From Desulfobulbaceae bacterium (GTDB lineage Bacteria; Desulfobacterota; Desulfobulbia; Desulfobulbales; SURF-16): a stretch of DNA of 64,000 bases. The stretch's first letter is position 1. Each line of letters opens with the position of its first letter. The translations under genes and the position numbers were made by a program. Below, piece after piece: positions 60,738 to 64,000 of the stretch. The stretch spans positions 68,210 through 132,209 of the forward strand of contig JAHLLM010000005.1 of the NCBI GenBank assembly GCA_020444175.1. The letters are read 5' to 3'. The notes beneath the pieces are model-generated. The model had not been told where the DNA came from. It ran no database searches and saw nothing but the letters and a program-made list of their open reading frames with translations.

Positions 60738-62428
60738 GTCAGGCTTTTGGGGGAATTGATCACTGTATTGTAAGGATAAAACGTATTCGAAATCTAACCG
60801 GAAATATTCGTGGTCTGAAGCAGGCCCAGTTAAAACGACTTGAACGCCTCGGCAACCGGAGAGTGGCTGCAGAGCAGATCGTTTCTCCTGAAATGGCGCG
60901 GGAACTTGCTGATATCTCTTCCGATGTAGGGCGCCAGGTGGGTGTCCTGCTGAGTCGTTCAGGCAAGGTTGAAACCGTTATCGTCGGTGATCGTAAAAAA
61001 ATTGTCATCCCGGCTCTTTCCCAGCTGCGTTCCACCAGCGGCCGCCTGAAGGGATTGCGCTGTGTTCATACCCATCTGGCAGGGGAGGACCTGACAGAAG
61101 ATGATTTGATGGATCTTCTTTTTCTGCGACTCGATCTCATGGCAATGATCAAGGTGGTTGACAGCCTTCCCGAGCGTCTTTATGCTGTCCATCTTGTCCC
61201 GGTTCCCGTCCAGGGAAAAAGTTGGCATTTTTTGCCCCCCGTCGTTCCCTCCCAGCAAAAGACGAATTTTCGTGAGCTGATTGCGGCCCTTGAAGATGAG
61301 TTTGCCCGTCAGCGTTCGTCCAGGGAAATTGATGCCCAGGACCGGGCAATACTGATCAGCGTCACCACACAGTTGAAAAGCAGAGCCCAGGAGTCTATGG
61401 ATGAACTCAAGGAGCTGGTCCGCTCAGATGATGTGGAGGTGATGGATACCTTTATTCAGCGACGGGACAGAATTAATGCCAAATTTATCCTCGGGAAAGG
61501 AAAGCTTGGTGAAATTATGCTGTCCGCTCTCAAGCATAATGCTAATCTGCTTATTTTCGATCAGGAACTGAATCCATCCCAGGTCAGGTCAATCACGGAT
61601 CACACGGAATTACGCGTCATTGACAGAACCCAGCTTATTCTTGATATTTTTGCCCGGCGTGCGCTCAGCCGTGAGGGGAAGCTGCAGATTGAAATGGCTC
61701 AGCTCAAGTATCTGCTACCCCGCCTTGGACAGCGTGATGACGCGCTGTCCCGTTTAACAGGGGGGATAGGCGGCAGGGGACCGGGTGAAACTAAACTGGA
61801 AGTTGACAGGCGCAGGATCAATGACCGATTGACTAATCTTGGTAAGCGTTTGAAAAAAGTTGGAAAAGAACGTCATCATCGCCGTTCCCGGCGTCGAAAA
61901 AAAGACTTGCCGGTTATCTCCCTTGTGGGGTACACAAATGCTGGGAAGTCAACGCTGTTAAACAGTCTGACGAGCAGCAATATCCTGGCTGAAGACAAGC
62001 TTTTTGCCACCCTTGACCCGACGAGCCGTAGATTGCGTTTTCCAGAAGACGTTGAGGTTATTATTACTGATACCGTCGGCTTTATCAGAGATCTGCCTGA
62101 TGAGTTGCTCCAGGCTTTTAAAGCAACGCTTGAAGAACTGCATGAGGCTGATCTGCTGGTTCATGTGATCGATATAAGCAATCCTCGATTTGCAGCGCAA
62201 ATGAAAGTGGTGGATGAGTTGCTCTATGAACTTGAACTTTCCGACATAGCTAAAATGCTCGTTTTCAATAAAATTGATCTGGTGGATCCCGCCTTTCTCC
62301 GGGAGGAGCTTGCGAGACACGACGCAGTGGCTTTGTCTGCACTGGATCCTTCGACTTTTGGCGGTTTTCTTGATAGAGCAAGAAAACAGATTCTCAAAAA
62401 ATGGGATGGATATTCCAATGAAGCATGA
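60713..62428 (+). CDS. hflX: GTPase HflX (true start uncertain, probably ~60760-60790)
   Basis: RLERLGNRRVAAEQIVSPEMARELADISSDVGRQVGVL, GGIGGRGPGETKLEVDRRRI, SLVGYTNAGKSTLLNSLT. Confidence 0.93.
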   Translation: MCSLCLCGCQAFGGIDHCIVRIKRIRNLTGNIRGLKQAQLKRLERLGNRRVAAEQIVSPEMARELADISSDVGRQVGVLLSRSGKVETVIVGDRKKIVIPALSQLRSTSGRLKGLRCVHTHLAGEDLTEDDLMDLLFLRLDLMAMIKVVDSLPERLYAVHLVPVPVQGKSWHFLPPVVPSQQKTNFRELIAALEDEFARQRSSREIDAQDRAILISVTTQLKSRAQESMDELKELVRSDDVEVMDTFIQRRDRINAKFILGKGKLGEIMLSALKHNANLLIFDQELNPSQVRSITDHTELRVIDRTQLILDIFARRALSREGKLQIEMAQLKYLLPRLGQRDDALSRLTGGIGGRGPGETKLEVDRRRINDRLTNLGKRLKKVGKERHHRRSRRRKKDLPVISLVGYTNAGKSTLLNSLTSSNILAEDKLFATLDPTSRRLRFPEDVEVIITDTVGFIRDLPDELLQAFKATLEELHEADLLVHVIDISNPRFAAQMKVVDELLYELELSDIAKMLVFNKIDLVDPAFLREELARHDAVALSALDPSTFGGFLDRARKQILKKWDGYSNEA

Positions 62429-63077
62429 TGTCCCCAAACGCTGTACGCTTTGTCTTTCTTTTTCAGGGAACCGTCCTCACAATGACTGTGTGGTTTGCCG
62501 GGATCAGCATATGGCAGAGACTTTTCTCTGTGATATTGTAAGAAAAAACACGAAGCCAGGTTCCTCTTTTGCCTGCCAGACCTTTCGGCCTCGTCTTACT
62601 CTGGTGGGACAGAAAAAATCTCACTTAGATGATGAAATTCCGGTCTGCCAGGACAAAAACACCTATTTTGCCGAAGTTGTTCGTTCCATAGCATCGTCTG
62701 GTTGCGGGAGTGGGGGATGCGGTGCCTGCCAGTCATCAGGGAAAACAGGCGTTTCCTCCCGAAAATTTCATATTGTCTGGAGCGTGTATCAGAGAAGAGC
62801 AGTTTTTGCCGACCCTGGTCCCTATGTCTCCTTTTTGCACGATATCTTCATGTCCTGCGGGCGTCTCATGGCAGGAAAAGCCTTACTGGTCTGGCTGGCA
62901 AACGATCACCTGCATCTTTATCTTGAAATTGGCACAAAGGAAAAAATGGAACACGTTGTTGAGGATTTACAGGGACTGGTTCAGGACGCCCTGTTTCAGA
63001 AATTTGAGCAGGTCGCCAAGGAGTTTGACCAGACAAAGATGTGGGAAAGCGACTATTTTTTTGAAGAAATCGTGTAA
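62406..63077 (+). CDS. Cys-rich N-terminal domain + IS200/Y1 HUH-transposase-like domain (possible domesticated protein)
   Basis: CTLC/CVVC/CGSGGCGAC cysteines; FHIVWSVYQRRAVF...LVWLANDHLHLYLE matches Y1 transposase HUH region; MWESDYFFEEIV resembles LWxxxYFVxTV; starts inside hflX. Confidence 0.65.
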   Translation: MDIPMKHDVPKRCTLCLSFSGNRPHNDCVVCRDQHMAETFLCDIVRKNTKPGSSFACQTFRPRLTLVGQKKSHLDDEIPVCQDKNTYFAEVVRSIASSGCGSGGCGACQSSGKTGVSSRKFHIVWSVYQRRAVFADPGPYVSFLHDIFMSCGRLMAGKALLVWLANDHLHLYLEIGTKEKMEHVVEDLQGLVQDALFQKFEQVAKEFDQTKMWESDYFFEEIV

Positions 63078-63083
63078 AGTCCT

Positions 63084-63698
63084 ATGCTTTTATGTGAAAA
63101 AAATACAATAAAGGGAATCGTGAGAAGTCTGATCCTTATATTGCTGGTGCTTTTTTCTTCATTTCCCCTGCAGGCAAAAGAAACAGGGCAGGTCGGCGAT
63201 GTTGCCCTTGTAAATTCAGAAAAGGACCTTCTTCTTTATTTCACAGTTCATAATGCTTTTACCCCTGAGATGGAAAATGGCATCAAGAACGGTATTCCGG
63301 TTACCTTTACTTTTCTTGTCAAGCTTTTTCAGGTCAATAACGGCTCCCTTGATGGTGAAATGCTCTCCTCCTCTTTTGACCATACTCTGCAGTATGATTC
63401 GTTGAAACAGGAGTACAGGGTGGATATGGAGGAAAATGGAGTCACAAGTGTTGCTGTTGCCGATCTCGGAGAAGCGAAGGCGCTTATGTCTGAGATTCAT
63501 GATTTTAAACTTGCGGATCTGGCTTTACTGACCGAAGGCCGGAAATATGGCGTCAAAGTAAAAGCCAAACTCGCTAAAAAAAAGCTGCCCCTGAATTTTC
63601 AATATATTATTCCCTTCTGGCAGCTTTGGAAATTCGAGACCGACTGGAATACAGTGACCTTCACCTATGGAAGCCCAGGACAATCTAAAACGAGATGA
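63084..63698 (+). CDS. DUF4390-type exported protein
   Basis: Signal-like N-term; VALVNSEKDLLLYFTVHNAFTPEMENGIKNGIPVTFTF; precedes NtrY-like kinase. Confidence 0.72.
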   Translation: MLLCEKNTIKGIVRSLILILLVLFSSFPLQAKETGQVGDVALVNSEKDLLLYFTVHNAFTPEMENGIKNGIPVTFTFLVKLFQVNNGSLDGEMLSSSFDHTLQYDSLKQEYRVDMEENGVTSVAVADLGEAKALMSEIHDFKLADLALLTEGRKYGVKVKAKLAKKKLPLNFQYIIPFWQLWKFETDWNTVTFTYGSPGQSKTR

Positions 63699-64000
63699 AC
63701 AGAAGAGGAGGCGGGTATGGGCGGTTATCTTCAGCTGTCTGTTTTTAATTCCTCTTTTAACTTTTGTTGAAACAAAGGTTTTTCAGCTCGGTACAATTCC
63801 TTTTCCGGTCAGTGGAAACGTCCTTGTTTTCGTTCTTATAAATTTTAATATTATCTTGTTGCTGCTCATGGTTTTTCTGGTCTTGAGAAACCTTGCCCAG
63901 CTTATTTTTGAACGAAAAAAACAGATTCTCGGCACAAAGCTGCGATCAAAACTTGTCATTTCCTTTGTTTCCCTTTCCCTTATTCCGACGGCTCTACTTT
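63667..64000 (+). CDS. NtrY-like sensor histidine kinase, N-terminal part (truncated by window)
   Basis: My translation MEAQDNLKRDEQKRRRVWAVIFSCLFLIPLLTFVETKVFQLG...LRSKLVISFVSLSLIPTALL is typical of NtrY N-termini; open to window end. Confidence 0.7.
   Translation, partial: MEAQDNLKRDEQKRRRVWAVIFSCLFLIPLLTFVETKVFQLGTIPFPVSGNVLVFVLINFNIILLLLMVFLVLRNLAQLIFERKKQILGTKLRSKLVISFVSLSLIPTALL

Overview
The window looks like a bacterial chromosome segment from a sulfate-reducer-like deltaproteobacterium (Desulfobacterota); that lineage is inferred from gene content and was not tested. It is mostly single-copy housekeeping and signalling genes. Main blocks: metK-ahcY; a korDABC-type 2-oxoacid:ferredoxin oxidoreductase followed by a REC-like/PPDK-N-like protein; ssb; a spore-photoproduct-lyase-like radical SAM protein; an AdoCbl-dependent ribonucleotide reductase; a TetR regulator followed by a futalosine-type menaquinone cluster (mqnE, mqnC, amidohydrolase, mqnA, menG/ubiE, ubiX, ubiA/mqnP); typA; mgtE; a DegP/HtrA-like protease; ABC-F; Mrp; selB; hflX. 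There are many c-di-GMP, chemotaxis and two-component proteins. I see no CRISPR array, rRNA, prophage or intact IS element, and recognised no tRNA. The items most worth a second look are: (1) a Cys-rich protein with an IS200/Y1 HUH-transposase-like domain that ends before the expected catalytic Tyr helix (62406-63077); (2) an orphan Nif11-type RiPP precursor (17803-18024); (3) a CarS-like/metallophosphoesterase fusion (458-1882); (4) a perfect palindromic operator overlapping the tetR start beside the mqn cluster, plus a 15-bp hairpin before mqnE; (5) a FliF-C-terminus-like membrane protein beside mgtE; (6) several families of near-perfect intergenic palindromes and low-complexity repeats; (7) a CXXCH (heme c) chemoreceptor and a hemerythrin chemoreceptor; (8) a candidate tandem NrdR box upstream of the class II RNR. 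All assignments come from reading the sequence and recalled family motifs; no database search was run.
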